In this document: positions 27,576 to 37,029 of the stretch, in pieces | Position numbering within the stretch: the first letter of the stretch is position 1 | Layout of the letters: each line of letters begins with the position of its first letter | DNA from: Elusimicrobia bacterium GWA2_66_18 | GTDB taxonomy: Bacteria; Elusimicrobiota; Elusimicrobia; UBA1565; UBA9628 | Assembly (NCBI GenBank): GCA_001799675.1 | Contig: MGTX01000017.1 | Coordinates: forward strand, 60,311 to 124,310 | Direction: 5' to 3' | Length of the DNA: 64,000 bases | The notes under the pieces: model-generated | Seen by the model: only the letters and a program-made list of their open reading frames with translations | The model's database searches: none | Told to the model about the DNA's origin: nothing | Made by a program: the position numbers and the translations under genes

Positions 27576-27604
27576 TGGACGAATAACGAGGGATGACTTA
27601 TACT
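27576..27604 (+). promoter_or_regulatory. Sigma70-like promoter, leaderless arrangement
   Basis: TGGACG (27576-27581), 17-bp spacer, TATACT (27599-27604). The ATG at 27611 begins 6 nt after the -10 box. Confidence 0.6.
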
Positions 27605-27610
27605 AGAGCC

Positions 27611-28264
27611 ATGACCCCGGCCCGCCTATTGCTCGCCGCCCTCCTCTTCTCCTCGGCCGCCCCGGCGCGCGCGCTCGCCGATTCGCCCCCCACCCTCTGG
27701 CAGGAACGATTTTTCTGGGACGCCCTGCTGGGCGCGCGCGACAAGATGGCGCGCCAGCAGAGCGACCCCATGATGCTCCCGGTGATGAAGGCCATCGCCG
27801 GGCAGGTCGCCCAGCAGGTCGCCAACCTGGCGCAGATCGACCGGTACGTGAAATCCCAGGCAGACAACCTGCGCTTTGCCTATGCCCAGGCCGACCCCCA
27901 GCCGAGCCTGGCCACCATCCACGACAATTTCACGACGCTGACCATCGGCTGCGACCAGGTGCGCCAGAATCTCTATTATCTGAGCGCGCGCCAGCGCCTG
28001 GCGCAGAGCCAGGCCCTGCCCGACCCGGAGATGTACCAGGCCGCCCTCCTCATCCTGGGCCAAATCCAACAGCTCCAGCTGACGCTCAACACGGTCTACT
28101 ACGATGCGGTCGCCGTCCGCGGCCAAGTCATTGAGAACAAGTGGGCCAGCGAGAAATTCTTCACCCACTCCGCTGAGGAGCTCCTGCGCAGCGTCGTGCG
28201 CGTCCAAGACTCCGTCTTCTCCGTCTACAACGCGGGCTACGAGCTCGCGATGAGATGCCGCTAG
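27611..28264 (+). CDS. Exported helical protein of unknown function
   Basis: The 217-residue product is not recognised. The ATG at 27611 is preferred over the in-frame one at 27593 because it starts a signal peptide (MTPARLLLAALLFSSAAPARA) and lies at the predicted transcription start. The mature part is almost entirely helical, rich in Gln and Ala with long amphipathic stretches and few charged loops, suggesting a periplasmic helical bundle. It overlaps the following hydrolase gene by 10 bp, so the two are translationally linked. Confidence 0.8.
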   Translation: MTPARLLLAALLFSSAAPARALADSPPTLWQERFFWDALLGARDKMARQQSDPMMLPVMKAIAGQVAQQVANLAQIDRYVKSQADNLRFAYAQADPQPSLATIHDNFTTLTIGCDQVRQNLYYLSARQRLAQSQALPDPEMYQAALLILGQIQQLQLTLNTVYYDAVAVRGQVIENKWASEKFFTHSAEELLRSVVRVQDSVFSVYNAGYELAMRCR

Positions 28265-28965
28265 CCCTCCTCCTCGTCTTAGCCTCAGCCGCGTCCGCCG
28301 CCGCCCCCTTGGAAGTCGAGTTCAAGACCACCGACGACTGGACCCTCTGTGCTCTGTACCGCCCCCCGCGCCGCGGCGGCGCGGTCATGGTCCTCGCCCA
28401 CGGCGCGGCCTCCTCCAAAGGCGAGTGGGCCGTCTTCGCCGAGCGCCTGTCCGCCCAGGGCGTGGGCAGCCTCGCCGTGGATCTGCGCGGGCACCTCGAC
28501 AGCAGGAAGGGACCGAAGGGCCTCCGGGACTTTACGGACTTCGACGCCACGGGAGAGTGGGCGAAGGCCGTCTTGGACCTGCGCGCCGCGGCCGCCTGGC
28601 TCGAGGCCCGCGGCATCAAACCCTCCCGCATAGCCTTCGGCGGAGCCTCCATCGGCGCCAACCTCGCCTCTCAGGCCTCGGCCGATCGGGCCGCCGTGCC
28701 CTGCCTGCTCCTGCTCTCCCCCGGCCCCGACTACCGCGGCGTGCGCCTGGTCGCCCGTCCGGGCCTGAAGGTTCTCGTCGCCGCCTCCCCCCCCGACCGC
28801 TACGCCTTATCGACCCTTGAGCCCTTCTCGAAGGTGAAGGGCGCCGAGACTCTCACGGGACCGTCCGGCCACGGCGTGCAACTCTTCGACGACCCCTCCA
28901 CCCTCGACCAGGTCGTCGAGTGGGTCGTGCGCGCCGCTAACTCCAAGCGTGCTGCAGACCGCTAG
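28255..28965 (+). CDS. Exported alpha/beta-hydrolase
   Basis: Probable periplasmic esterase or peptidase-like hydrolase of 236 residues. A short signal peptide (1-16) precedes the fold. VLAHGAASSKGEW is the oxyanion region and GGASIGAN the nucleophile elbow (Ser of GxSxG). A late Asp (SPPDRYA) and the His in SGHGVQLF complete a plausible triad. Substrate unknown. The TAG stop shares a CTAG palindrome with the stop of the convergent 617-aa gene. Confidence 0.85.
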   Translation: MPLALLLVLASAASAAAPLEVEFKTTDDWTLCALYRPPRRGGAVMVLAHGAASSKGEWAVFAERLSAQGVGSLAVDLRGHLDSRKGPKGLRDFTDFDATGEWAKAVLDLRAAAAWLEARGIKPSRIAFGGASIGANLASQASADRAAVPCLLLLSPGPDYRGVRLVARPGLKVLVAASPPDRYALSTLEPFSKVKGAETLTGPSGHGVQLFDDPSTLDQVVEWVVRAANSKRAADR

Positions 28966-30815
28966 GAGCCTTTGATTATGCCCCGTTCTTGCCCTATCCA
29001 GGATTGACGGAACCGGCCCAGTTTGCCCAGATAAGGGGCGGTTTCAAAGCCCAACAGCAGGGCGATTGCCGGCCTGATCGCAAGCGAGACGATTTTCTTA
29101 AAGCGAGAGCTGGTATCCCAAAAAAAACTTCTCTTGAGGAAGTCCACCCACAATTTCCCCTCGCCGGGGGACCCGTGGAAACCGCCTATCAGGGCTTCGA
29201 CATAAGGCTTGACTACATCCATGATCAATGGCTGCACGATCTCCCCAGGCATGACCAGGGGCGCGCCTGCCTGGATGGGACGGACTACGACTCTGCTGAC
29301 CCCATCGTTATAACGCCGGACCAAGCCGCGGGGCATGATGTCAGCAAGGACGTAGAAGGTGTGGAATCGCCGGGCTATGCCGGTCAAAAGAGGCAACAGA
29401 ATCGGCCTATCGATTTTGATCGCAGAGTCTCCCACGATCCCGGATGCGTGGCGCTGCAAAACCCCGGCTAGAATCCCGGCGACGTCCCGAACGCCTAGTC
29501 CATTGCGATACCCGGCGCGCATGACCAGCATGCTCAACTCGAAGATATTTTGGCCGACCGCCTTTCTTCGCTGCGCCGGGTCACTGGGAAATGGTTTCAA
29601 CTCCTCGAAATCCGCCAGGCCCGAGCGCCTGATATTGGCGTAGCTTAAGCCCGCGTCCCAATCATGGATGCCGGTGGGTCCGAATCTTGGGATATCATAG
29701 AACGTTTCGCCGCCGACAGGTTTCCAATAGTCCCATTCCCACTCCCTTTCCGAGTGCGACAACGGCGCCAAGGATCCATGAACCCAGCCATTTTCAAAGA
29801 GGCGCAGTATCCCGTCTACGGCATTGAGGGCCGAGGATTTGACGGCTTGCGTCTTTTGTTTCCGGCTCCAATCCTTCGGGAGAGTGTCGCCCAAGTAGGA
29901 AAAGAACTCTCCGGCGAGCTTCCCTGGCAGAAGATACGCCACGAAAGCCGTCCCATATTGAGCCTGCGGCGCCTGGCCGTTGATCGGGCGGACGTAGCCG
30001 CTGCGGCTGGGCAAGGCCACCGGCGCGTCGATGCCGAAACGGGCGGCCCTGTCCATGCCGGGACCTTCGCCCTCCACCCCCTTATTAGGCTTTGCAAATT
30101 TCAAGGCGACCGAGCTTCCGCCATTGCCCACAGGCACGACCACCGTGCGGCCGTACTCGGCTGCGCCGCTCGCACCGGGCAATAAGGCAAGGACTTCCTC
30201 GGTGAGGGCGTCGCTGCGGTCGATCAAGGCCTGTGTCAGGTTTGCGAGGTCCTGATTTATGGTGAGGACGAGTTCGCTCCCGTTCTTCATCTCCATAAAC
30301 CCCATCGCCGCCAGCAAGTCCTCGGATCGGTGCTTGAGGGCGTTCAACTCCATGATGGACCGGACGGGGTTATCGGAAGGACCTCGTGTTGCCGCCATTT
30401 CAGCCGTCAACTTATCCGCGTAGTCCTTGAGCGCAGATTCGATGCGCTCCCGGCCCGCGGCAGGCATGGCGCCGAGTTCGCGCGGTTCCAGTCGTATTTG
30501 CACAAGGACGCGCCTGAGAGCGCCGATATCTTCCGTTGGGTTGAGAGAACTCTGCAGTTTCGGGAAGACAACGGAAAGATCCGCTGGGAGTGGGAGCGTG
30601 GCCCCTGCAGCTGAGACAAAAGCCCGCTGACTTGCAAATGGGGCGACAGCCCGGTATGCCGCTGACGGGCTGACATGATTTTGGGCATGAAGCCTGGACG
30701 CAAGGTTGATCCCGATGACGACAGGCAAAAGCCGGGCCAGGTGCAGCTTCCAGAGCTTGGCGACAAGATTCCTAGCCAACATAGGAGGTTGCAGACAGGA
30801 TACGCCGAGTTTCAT
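28962..30815 (-). CDS. Exported protein with protein kinase-like motifs (unknown)
   Basis: I do not recognise the family (617 aa). The N-terminus has a signal-peptide-like stretch (LLPVVIGINLASRLHA). The centre looks like a degenerate kinase fold: a glycine-rich strand pair (VVVPVGNGGSSVALKFAKP, with a VALK lysine), a hinge-like FVAYLLPGK, and GWVHGSLAPLSHS where active kinases have HxDxxxxN; here the Asp is Ser. Hydrophobic helices occur near the C-terminus. G+C is about 55% by eye against about 67% around it, suggesting transfer or relaxed selection. ATG 30815 or 30782 could start it; neither has a Shine-Dalgarno. Confidence 0.75.
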   Translation of the reverse strand: MKLGVSCLQPPMLARNLVAKLWKLHLARLLPVVIGINLASRLHAQNHVSPSAAYRAVAPFASQRAFVSAAGATLPLPADLSVVFPKLQSSLNPTEDIGALRRVLVQIRLEPRELGAMPAAGRERIESALKDYADKLTAEMAATRGPSDNPVRSIMELNALKHRSEDLLAAMGFMEMKNGSELVLTINQDLANLTQALIDRSDALTEEVLALLPGASGAAEYGRTVVVPVGNGGSSVALKFAKPNKGVEGEGPGMDRAARFGIDAPVALPSRSGYVRPINGQAPQAQYGTAFVAYLLPGKLAGEFFSYLGDTLPKDWSRKQKTQAVKSSALNAVDGILRLFENGWVHGSLAPLSHSEREWEWDYWKPVGGETFYDIPRFGPTGIHDWDAGLSYANIRRSGLADFEELKPFPSDPAQRRKAVGQNIFELSMLVMRAGYRNGLGVRDVAGILAGVLQRHASGIVGDSAIKIDRPILLPLLTGIARRFHTFYVLADIMPRGLVRRYNDGVSRVVVRPIQAGAPLVMPGEIVQPLIMDVVKPYVEALIGGFHGSPGEGKLWVDFLKRSFFWDTSSRFKKIVSLAIRPAIALLLGFETAPYLGKLGRFRQSWIGQERGIIKGS

Positions 30816-30884
30816 TGGGTGTCATGGGTCTTTTGACCTAACGAGACAGGAAGAATGAGCCCGCGCGGGTCCACCTGGCTGCTC

Positions 30885-32750
30885 TCATCCGAGAACGGGA
30901 GCCGGGAGGTCGTCGGCCTCGGGAGCCAAAGGCAAGGTGAAGGAGAAGGTCGCGCCGTTGCCCGATTCGCTGCCCACCCATATCTCGCCGCGGTGCTGAT
31001 TCACGAGGTCCCGGGCGATCGCCAGTCCCAGCCCCACCCCTTCCCGCCTCCCAGCCTGTCCCTGGGAGAAGCGCTCGAAGATGCGCTTCTGATCCTCGGA
31101 ATCGATCCCGCAGCCGGTGTCCTGGACCGAGATCACGGCCATCCCCTCGCGCTCGGGACCGCCCAGCTTGGCCGACAGCTCGACGCGCCCTTCCTCGGGC
31201 GTGAACTTGATGGCATTGGAGACCAGGTTGTTGAGAATCTGAAGGAGCCGCCCGCGGTCGGCCAGCACCGGCGGCAGGGCACGCAAGCTCTCCGGCTCCT
31301 CTACCTCCAAGGAGATTCGCTTCGAGCGCGACCAGGGCATGAGGGCCTGGACGCACTCCCGCAGAAGCGGCTCCAGGGACACTCGTTCGGGACGCACGGT
31401 CATGTGCCCCGAGCTGATCTTGGAGAAGTCGAGCAGTTCGTCGATCATCTGGCGAAGCGTCCGGCTGTTGCGCACGCAGATGTCGAAAAAATCTCCCTCC
31501 TCGCCTTCCAGACGCGAGCGCGTCCTTTCGGTCAAAATCTCCAGGGCCGAGCAGATGGCGGTCAGAGGGGCCTTGAGGTCGTGGGTGATGTTGGCCAGGA
31601 ACTCTTCCTGGAGCCTCTGGGTCTCCCGGAACTTCGCGGCATGGGGCAAGACGGCGTACGTGCCGACGATCCGCCCCCGCTCGTCGTGCACGACGGCGAC
31701 CGACTGCCGGAAGGCCTCCATGGCCCCGGACGCGCCGGCCGACTGGACCTCCTCGGACACGGGCCGGTTCTCCGGGATGACGAGTTCCTTGGCCAGGACG
31801 ACGAACTGATCGTCGTTCTGCATCCCCTCGAGCAGCTTCTTGCCGGCGACGGCCGCGAAGGGCTGGCCGACGATCTCCTCGGCGGTCGGGTCCATCATCA
31901 AGACGCGCCCCTCCTGGTCGACGATCACCTTGCCCTGGGCGACCGTGGTCAGAACGCTCTCCGTGCGCACGCGCTCGTTGATGACTCCTTGTTTTTCCAG
32001 CAGGAGCTTGTGGGAGGCCTCGGACGCATGACGAGCCAGAGCCTGTTCGACGTGGCGCAGCGCCTCGGCGTAGACCTGAGCGCGTTCCTGCGGATCGGAG
32101 ATGCTCTTGTCCACCAGGGTCTTGATGAAGGAACCGAAGCCCAGCACCGGCTTGGGCGCGGGCGGCGGCGCCTCCTGCTTGGGCGCGGGAGCGGGTTGGG
32201 GCCGGGGCGCGGGCGGCGGCGGGAGATTGACGGGGCGCGGGGCCGCCAGAGGTTTCTGCAACATCGCGGAGGCGGGCAAAGTCACCCGCCTCGATTTCAC
32301 GAAATCCTCCACGTTGGCCTGGATGTGGCGCACGCCGCGCTCCTTCAGGAAGTCGCCCGCGTCGGTCTGGTAGGCGCGGTTGGGCGGGGTGGAGGCCAGC
32401 TCGCAGAGGGCGGAGAACTCGAAGAGCTTGCATTCCGGGTGGAACGTGACGCTGTGCAAAGCGTGGCACCGGAAGGCGATGGCCGGCAACTCGTAGGCCT
32501 GCGCCGAGTCCGCCACGATCTGTCCGTTGACGAGCCAGCGCCCGGCGACGAGCGAGAAGTCGATCTCCGGCCAGCCGCTCTCCGTGAAGATCTCGTGCAG
32601 AAGGTGCCAGGACTCGTTCTGGGAGGAGACCGGGACGGGGTGCCCGACGCTGTAGAGCGAGACCAGCTTCACGGTCTGGCCGAATGATTTCAAGAATCCG
32701 CGGCACAGATCCAGGACGCGAGGCGAGACGGACGTCTCCGAGTCTTTCAT
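30885..32750 (-). CDS. Cytoplasmic PAS-domain sensor histidine kinase
   Basis: Two-component sensor of 621 residues without transmembrane helices. Residues 1-160 form an N-terminal domain I cannot assign, followed by a Pro/Ala linker (165-202), a helical segment, a PAS domain (about 262-370), the HisKA dimerisation domain with phospho-acceptor His-390 (ANITHDLKAPLT) and a HATPase domain with NNLVSNAIKF, DTGCGI and GVGLGLAI. It overlaps the upstream TPR gene as ATGA and is the last gene of a five-gene operon including a receiver-GspE fusion, its most obvious partner. Confidence 0.92.
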   Translation of the reverse strand: MKDSETSVSPRVLDLCRGFLKSFGQTVKLVSLYSVGHPVPVSSQNESWHLLHEIFTESGWPEIDFSLVAGRWLVNGQIVADSAQAYELPAIAFRCHALHSVTFHPECKLFEFSALCELASTPPNRAYQTDAGDFLKERGVRHIQANVEDFVKSRRVTLPASAMLQKPLAAPRPVNLPPPPAPRPQPAPAPKQEAPPPAPKPVLGFGSFIKTLVDKSISDPQERAQVYAEALRHVEQALARHASEASHKLLLEKQGVINERVRTESVLTTVAQGKVIVDQEGRVLMMDPTAEEIVGQPFAAVAGKKLLEGMQNDDQFVVLAKELVIPENRPVSEEVQSAGASGAMEAFRQSVAVVHDERGRIVGTYAVLPHAAKFRETQRLQEEFLANITHDLKAPLTAICSALEILTERTRSRLEGEEGDFFDICVRNSRTLRQMIDELLDFSKISSGHMTVRPERVSLEPLLRECVQALMPWSRSKRISLEVEEPESLRALPPVLADRGRLLQILNNLVSNAIKFTPEEGRVELSAKLGGPEREGMAVISVQDTGCGIDSEDQKRIFERFSQGQAGRREGVGLGLAIARDLVNQHRGEIWVGSESGNGATFSFTLPLAPEADDLPAPVLG

Positions 32751-33523
32751 ACGGCCTCCCCCAGGAGGGCAAAGCCCTGCTTGATCATCGGGTCGGAGCT
32801 TCTCAAGCTGCTCGCCTTGCCGAGGATCTCAAGCGCCTTCGCGCGCAGGCCCTTGCGGTCGAGGAGCATCGCGATGTCGTAGTAGACCTGGATATTGGCG
32901 GGATGCAGCCGAAGCGCGTCCTCGAGTTCGACGAGGGCCTCGGCGTAGCGGCCGCGCTCGCAGAGGGCCGCCGCCAAGTCGAGGCGAACGGCCAGCAGAG
33001 CGGGCACCATCTCCAGGATATGCCGGACGGCCGCGTCGTCCGGATCGTAGCCCCTGACCCGCCAGCGCTCGGCCAGGTTCTCCGCGTCCGCCGGGTCGAG
33101 TTCGGCGGCGAGCGCGGCCTCTCTCGCGCGCCGCTCGGGGTCCGCCTTGGCGCCGTGGCGCAGAGCCGCGGCCATCGCCCGGTGGGCGGCGGCCAACTCC
33201 GGCGCCAGGCGCAGGGCCGTCTCCGCGTAGCCGTAAGCCAAGTCGTAAAGGCTCTGGAACTCCAGGAGATGAAGCTCGCGCCAAAATCCCAGACAGGAGG
33301 ACTCGCGCCTGAAGCCCCAGCACGAGTACGTCTCCGAGAGCTCCACGTAGGCCGGCGCGAAGGCGGGCGCCAACTCGATGGCCTCGCGCAGCAGAGGAAC
33401 GGCTTCCTCGTAGCCGGGCACGTCGAAGGCCAGGCGCTGCGCTCGTCCGCGTCGGACGAGTTCGCGCACGCGGACCTCGCCGTCGGTCTCGATCTCTTTC
33501 TGGAGCGGTGTCTCGATATTCAT
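32747..33523 (-). CDS. TPR-repeat protein
   Basis: A 258-residue cytoplasmic helical protein with several tetratricopeptide-like repeats (YAEALVELEDALRLHPANIQVYYDIA is the clearest, near 195-220). The ATG at 33523 has GGAG 8 nt upstream; a GTG at 33532 that overlaps the preceding stop as GTGA is an alternative and would add three residues. Presumably an adaptor within the surrounding signalling operon; its partner is unknown. Confidence 0.82.
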   Translation of the reverse strand: MNIETPLQKEIETDGEVRVRELVRRGRAQRLAFDVPGYEEAVPLLREAIELAPAFAPAYVELSETYSCWGFRRESSCLGFWRELHLLEFQSLYDLAYGYAETALRLAPELAAAHRAMAAALRHGAKADPERRAREAALAAELDPADAENLAERWRVRGYDPDDAAVRHILEMVPALLAVRLDLAAALCERGRYAEALVELEDALRLHPANIQVYYDIAMLLDRKGLRAKALEILGKASSLRSSDPMIKQGFALLGEAV

Positions 33524-33528
33524 GGGTC

Positions 33529-35502
33529 TCACTCCGAGAGGATGATGTTGAGCGCCTCCTCGACCGTCGTTTCACCCGCGGCCACGGCGTCCAAGGCCGC
33601 GTCGCAGAGACTGCGCATGCCCTCGGCCTCGGCCTGCTTGCTCAACTGGTCCAGGCTCGCGCTGGTCAAAATGAGGCGACGCATCTCGGAGGTGCGCACG
33701 TCCATCACCTCGAAAAGCGGTATCCTCCCCGTGTAGCCGCTGCGGCCGCAGGCCGCGCAGCCGCGGCCGACGCAGGCCGAGGCCAGTTTCTCCTTGCGGC
33801 CGCCGCCGATCAGGCGCACGATCTCCTCGGAGGGCGGGGAGGGCGCCCGACACTTGGGGCAGATCCGTCGCACCAGGCGCTGGGCCACCACGAGCTTGAG
33901 GCTGTCGGCCACCAGGTACGGCGCCAGTCCCATATGGGTCAGGCGCATGACGGCGGCCGGGGCGCTGTTGGTGTGGAGGGTGGACAAGACGAGATGGCCG
34001 GTGATCGCGGCCTTGACCGATATCTCGGCCGTCTCGAGGTCGCGGATCTCGCCGACAAGCATGATGTCGGGGTCCTGGCGCAGGAAGGATCGCAGCACGG
34101 CCTCGAAAGTGACGCCGATGTGGGCGCGCACCGGCACCTGGGTAATTCCCGCCAGTTCGTACTCGACGGGGTCCTCGGCCGTCATGATGTTCACGTTGGG
34201 CTGGTTGAGCTGACGGATCATCGTGTAGAGCGTGGTGCTCTTGCCGCTGCCCGTCGGACCGGTGACGAGGAGCAGGCCGTGCGGACTCTGCAGGGCCTTG
34301 GCCACGACCTCCAGGTCGCGGCTGGACAACTGCAATTCCTCGAGCTTTTCCTTAAGCTTGGCGCCGCCGAGGATGCGCAGCACCAACTTCTCGCCGTGGA
34401 GCGCGGGGATCGTGCTCACCCGGAACTCGACCTTATGTCCCTTGATCACCGCGCGCACCTGCCCGTCCTGGGGACGGCGGCGCTCGGTGATGATCAGGTT
34501 CGACATGATCTTGACGCGGGCGGCCACCTGCGCCTGGAGAGCGATGGGGAGGCGGCAGAGCAGGCGCAGGGTTCCGTCCACCCGGACGCGCACCACGACG
34601 GCCTTTTCTTGGGGTTCGATGTGGACGTCGCTGGCCCCCATCTCCACCGCCTGCACGAGGATCTTGTTGATGCGGTTGACGATCGGCGAGTCGTTGGCGA
34701 GGACATCCAGGCCGGACAGGTCGTCTTCGTGTTCTTTCTTCTGCTCCTCGATGAGAAGGTCGTCGCCGCTCGATTCCCCGAGCGCTTCGATGGACTCCGC
34801 GACGGGCTCCGCGTCGAGTTGCGCGACCGCCTCCGGCGACGCCTCGGGCGAGGCGGAGACGTCCAGCGTCCCGCCGTCGGTCTTCCCCGCCCCGTCTGCG
34901 GGAACGTCGGGCGCCCGCAGGATTCCGGAAACAGCCTGGAGCAGGTCCGCGTTGGAGATCGGCTTCTCCAGCAATCGGGCGACGTCCAGGCCGAGATCGC
35001 GCAGATGGCGGCGATTGGCCGCGCCCGTCAGGAAGATCACCGGCAGCTTGCGGGTCTCGTCGCGGCGCCGCAACTCCATCAGGAGCTCGTAGCCGTTCAT
35101 GCGGGGCATCTCGAAATCGAGGAGGGCTAGATCGGGACGCTGCTCTCGCGCAACCCGAAGTCCTTCGGCTCCGTTGTCCGCCTCCGACACCTCATAGCCC
35201 CGGGAGGTGAGCAGGTAGCGGAGCACCTTGCGATAGTCCTTGCTGTCCTCGACGATGAGCACGCGGGGCGCCCGGCGCGCCAACGGCCGCAGGAGCGCCT
35301 CGGCCTCTTCCTTCCCGCCGTCGGTCGAGGCCTGCGTCACGAGCGGCTCGGCGGCGGCCTGCGCGGGCGGGGGCTCTTCGACGGGCGTCGTCGCGGAGGC
35401 GCGCTCCGCTTCGGGCTGAGGGCTCTCCGGGGACAGGGGCCCGATGAGAGCATCCAGCTCCGCCAACAAACGCTCCGGGTCGAGCCGGGATCCTGGGCTC
35501 AT
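33529..35502 (-). CDS. Receiver domain fused to a GspE/PilB-type secretion ATPase
   Basis: A 657-residue fusion. Residues about 80-195 are a complete response-regulator receiver (acidic pair at 85-86, phospho-Asp-129 in LLDFEMP, Thr-159, Lys-180). Residues about 260-655 are a GspE ATPase: SDVHIEP, Walker A GPTGSGKS (about 415-422), AEDPVEY, His box STLHTN and a tetracysteine zinc finger near 545-600. No MshEN domain is present. The ATG at 35502 is preferred (GGAGG 7 nt upstream) over one at 35538. The operon histidine kinase at 30885-32750 is the likely phosphodonor, so pilus or secretion motor activity may be controlled by phosphorylation. Confidence 0.92.
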   Translation of the reverse strand: MSPGSRLDPERLLAELDALIGPLSPESPQPEAERASATTPVEEPPPAQAAAEPLVTQASTDGGKEEAEALLRPLARRAPRVLIVEDSKDYRKVLRYLLTSRGYEVSEADNGAEGLRVAREQRPDLALLDFEMPRMNGYELLMELRRRDETRKLPVIFLTGAANRRHLRDLGLDVARLLEKPISNADLLQAVSGILRAPDVPADGAGKTDGGTLDVSASPEASPEAVAQLDAEPVAESIEALGESSGDDLLIEEQKKEHEDDLSGLDVLANDSPIVNRINKILVQAVEMGASDVHIEPQEKAVVVRVRVDGTLRLLCRLPIALQAQVAARVKIMSNLIITERRRPQDGQVRAVIKGHKVEFRVSTIPALHGEKLVLRILGGAKLKEKLEELQLSSRDLEVVAKALQSPHGLLLVTGPTGSGKSTTLYTMIRQLNQPNVNIMTAEDPVEYELAGITQVPVRAHIGVTFEAVLRSFLRQDPDIMLVGEIRDLETAEISVKAAITGHLVLSTLHTNSAPAAVMRLTHMGLAPYLVADSLKLVVAQRLVRRICPKCRAPSPPSEEIVRLIGGGRKEKLASACVGRGCAACGRSGYTGRIPLFEVMDVRTSEMRRLILTSASLDQLSKQAEAEGMRSLCDAALDAVAAGETTVEEALNIILSE

Positions 35503-35565
35503 GCAACGGCCTCCGCCATGCTCGCTACATAGTAGCAACGATATAGCCGCATTAAAGATCCGTCT

Positions 35566-37029
35566 TCACAGGAAGGAGTCTTTCGAGCGCCTCAAGACGT
35601 CGCGCGCGGCGACGTCTTGTTTGCGGGGATCGAGGGTGCGCCGGATCGAGCGGGCGGGACCGCCGATCCCGGAGTCCGGCCGCGAGAGGTCGACGGACAC
35701 GGGCCGCTCCTTGACTCCGCTGGCGTCGGCGAACACGACCACTTTGGGGCGCAGCAGATCCGCGGGGTTGTTCCGGCTCACCACGCTCCGCTCGCCGCCG
35801 TCGAGCATCAACTCGGCGCCGATCGGGTAGACCCCCACGACGTTGATGAAGACCCTGAGCAAAAGCGGGTCGAAGGCGGTCCCGGAACACTGGACCATCC
35901 GGCGCAGGGTCTCATCGGGGGACATCGCCCGCTTGACGTAGACCCGGCCTGAGGTCATGGCGTCGAAGGCGTCGGCGATGGCGCAGATGCGGGAGAATAG
36001 ATCCTGGCGGCGTGGGCGCTTCGGATACCCCGAACCGTCCATGCCCATATGGTGCTCGAAGGCGATGGTGAGAGCGCGCGCCAGAGCGGCGTCGAGCGGG
36101 CGGCGCATGGCCAGGAGCGTCTTAACGCCGAGCGCGGGATGACGACGCATGAGCCGCCAGTCGCTCTCGTCGAACTCGTCGGGCTTATCGATGAGTTCTC
36201 GGGGGAGCTTGGCTTTGCCCACGTCGTGGAAGAGGGCGCCGAAGCCCAGGTCCTCAAGGGCCTCGCGACTCAGGCCCAAGCGGGCCCCGATGGCGACGGA
36301 ATAGACGCAGACGTTGACCGAGTGGGCGTAGGTGTACTCGTCGAAGCTGTGGAGGATCGAGAGCTCGAAAAGAGCCTGCGCGTCGCGGGCCACCTGGTCG
36401 GCCAGGCCCTGCACCACGCGTTTGGCCCGGGCGAAGTCCGCGTCCTGCCCGGCGCGCGCCCGGGTCATGATGTCCTCCACGACGTCGACCGCCTCGAAGA
36501 AAGTCCGGTGCGCGACGTCGCCGTCCTGCTCCTGCCTCGGTTGCCTCCCCACCCCCTTGCCTCCCAGCGGCTCGTCCTCCGCTTGGAATTGAGGGGGGTG
36601 CACCGAGATCGCGCTCACGCCCGCGGTCGCGAGGAGCCGCCGCAGTTCCTCGAGAGACCTCTCGCGGCGAGAGCCCCCCCCGTTGAAGGCGAAGACGAAC
36701 GCATCGAGCTGCTCGACCGCGGGGCCGGAACGGAACTCGATGCACCCGACGCCTCGCCGCTTCATCTCGGAGAGCAGGAAGCGCGATCCCGCGTCGCCCG
36801 GCGGGAATCGGATAGGCGCGTCGTTGAAGAGGAGGAGATCCTCCTGCCTCTCGAGGCGGACGGGGGCGCCGGCGCGCAGGGCCCGAGCCAGCGCCCCGCG
36901 CGCCTCGACGGAATGAGTCTTATAGCCCTCGTTGTCGGGACCGTAGACGGAAGCCGCTTTGAGGAGGACGAAGAGCAGCCGGGCCAGTTCGGCGGCGACG
37001 GCGGGAGCGACGTTCTTCACGGGGGTCAT
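35566..37029 (-). CDS. HD-GYP domain protein (probable c-di-GMP phosphodiesterase)
   Basis: A 487-residue cytoplasmic protein. The first 190 residues are unassigned helical sequence. The HD-GYP domain spans about 200-400, with HSVNVCVYS, the metal-binding FHDVGKAKLP and DGSGYP motifs, consistent with activity. A C-terminal PilZ-like or small beta domain may follow (about 405-470). It overlaps the upstream 128-aa gene as ATGA. Its position beside a GspE ATPase suggests c-di-GMP input to the same system. Confidence 0.9.
   Translation of the reverse strand: MTPVKNVAPAVAAELARLLFVLLKAASVYGPDNEGYKTHSVEARGALARALRAGAPVRLERQEDLLLFNDAPIRFPPGDAGSRFLLSEMKRRGVGCIEFRSGPAVEQLDAFVFAFNGGGSRRERSLEELRRLLATAGVSAISVHPPQFQAEDEPLGGKGVGRQPRQEQDGDVAHRTFFEAVDVVEDIMTRARAGQDADFARAKRVVQGLADQVARDAQALFELSILHSFDEYTYAHSVNVCVYSVAIGARLGLSREALEDLGFGALFHDVGKAKLPRELIDKPDEFDESDWRLMRRHPALGVKTLLAMRRPLDAALARALTIAFEHHMGMDGSGYPKRPRRQDLFSRICAIADAFDAMTSGRVYVKRAMSPDETLRRMVQCSGTAFDPLLLRVFINVVGVYPIGAELMLDGGERSVVSRNNPADLLRPKVVVFADASGVKERPVSVDLSRPDSGIGGPARSIRRTLDPRKQDVAARDVLRRSKDSFL

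Noticed and set aside
30860-30869. Palindrome CCCGCGCGGG after the histidine kinase gene as a terminator
   Set aside because: No loop and no T-run; common in GC-rich DNA.
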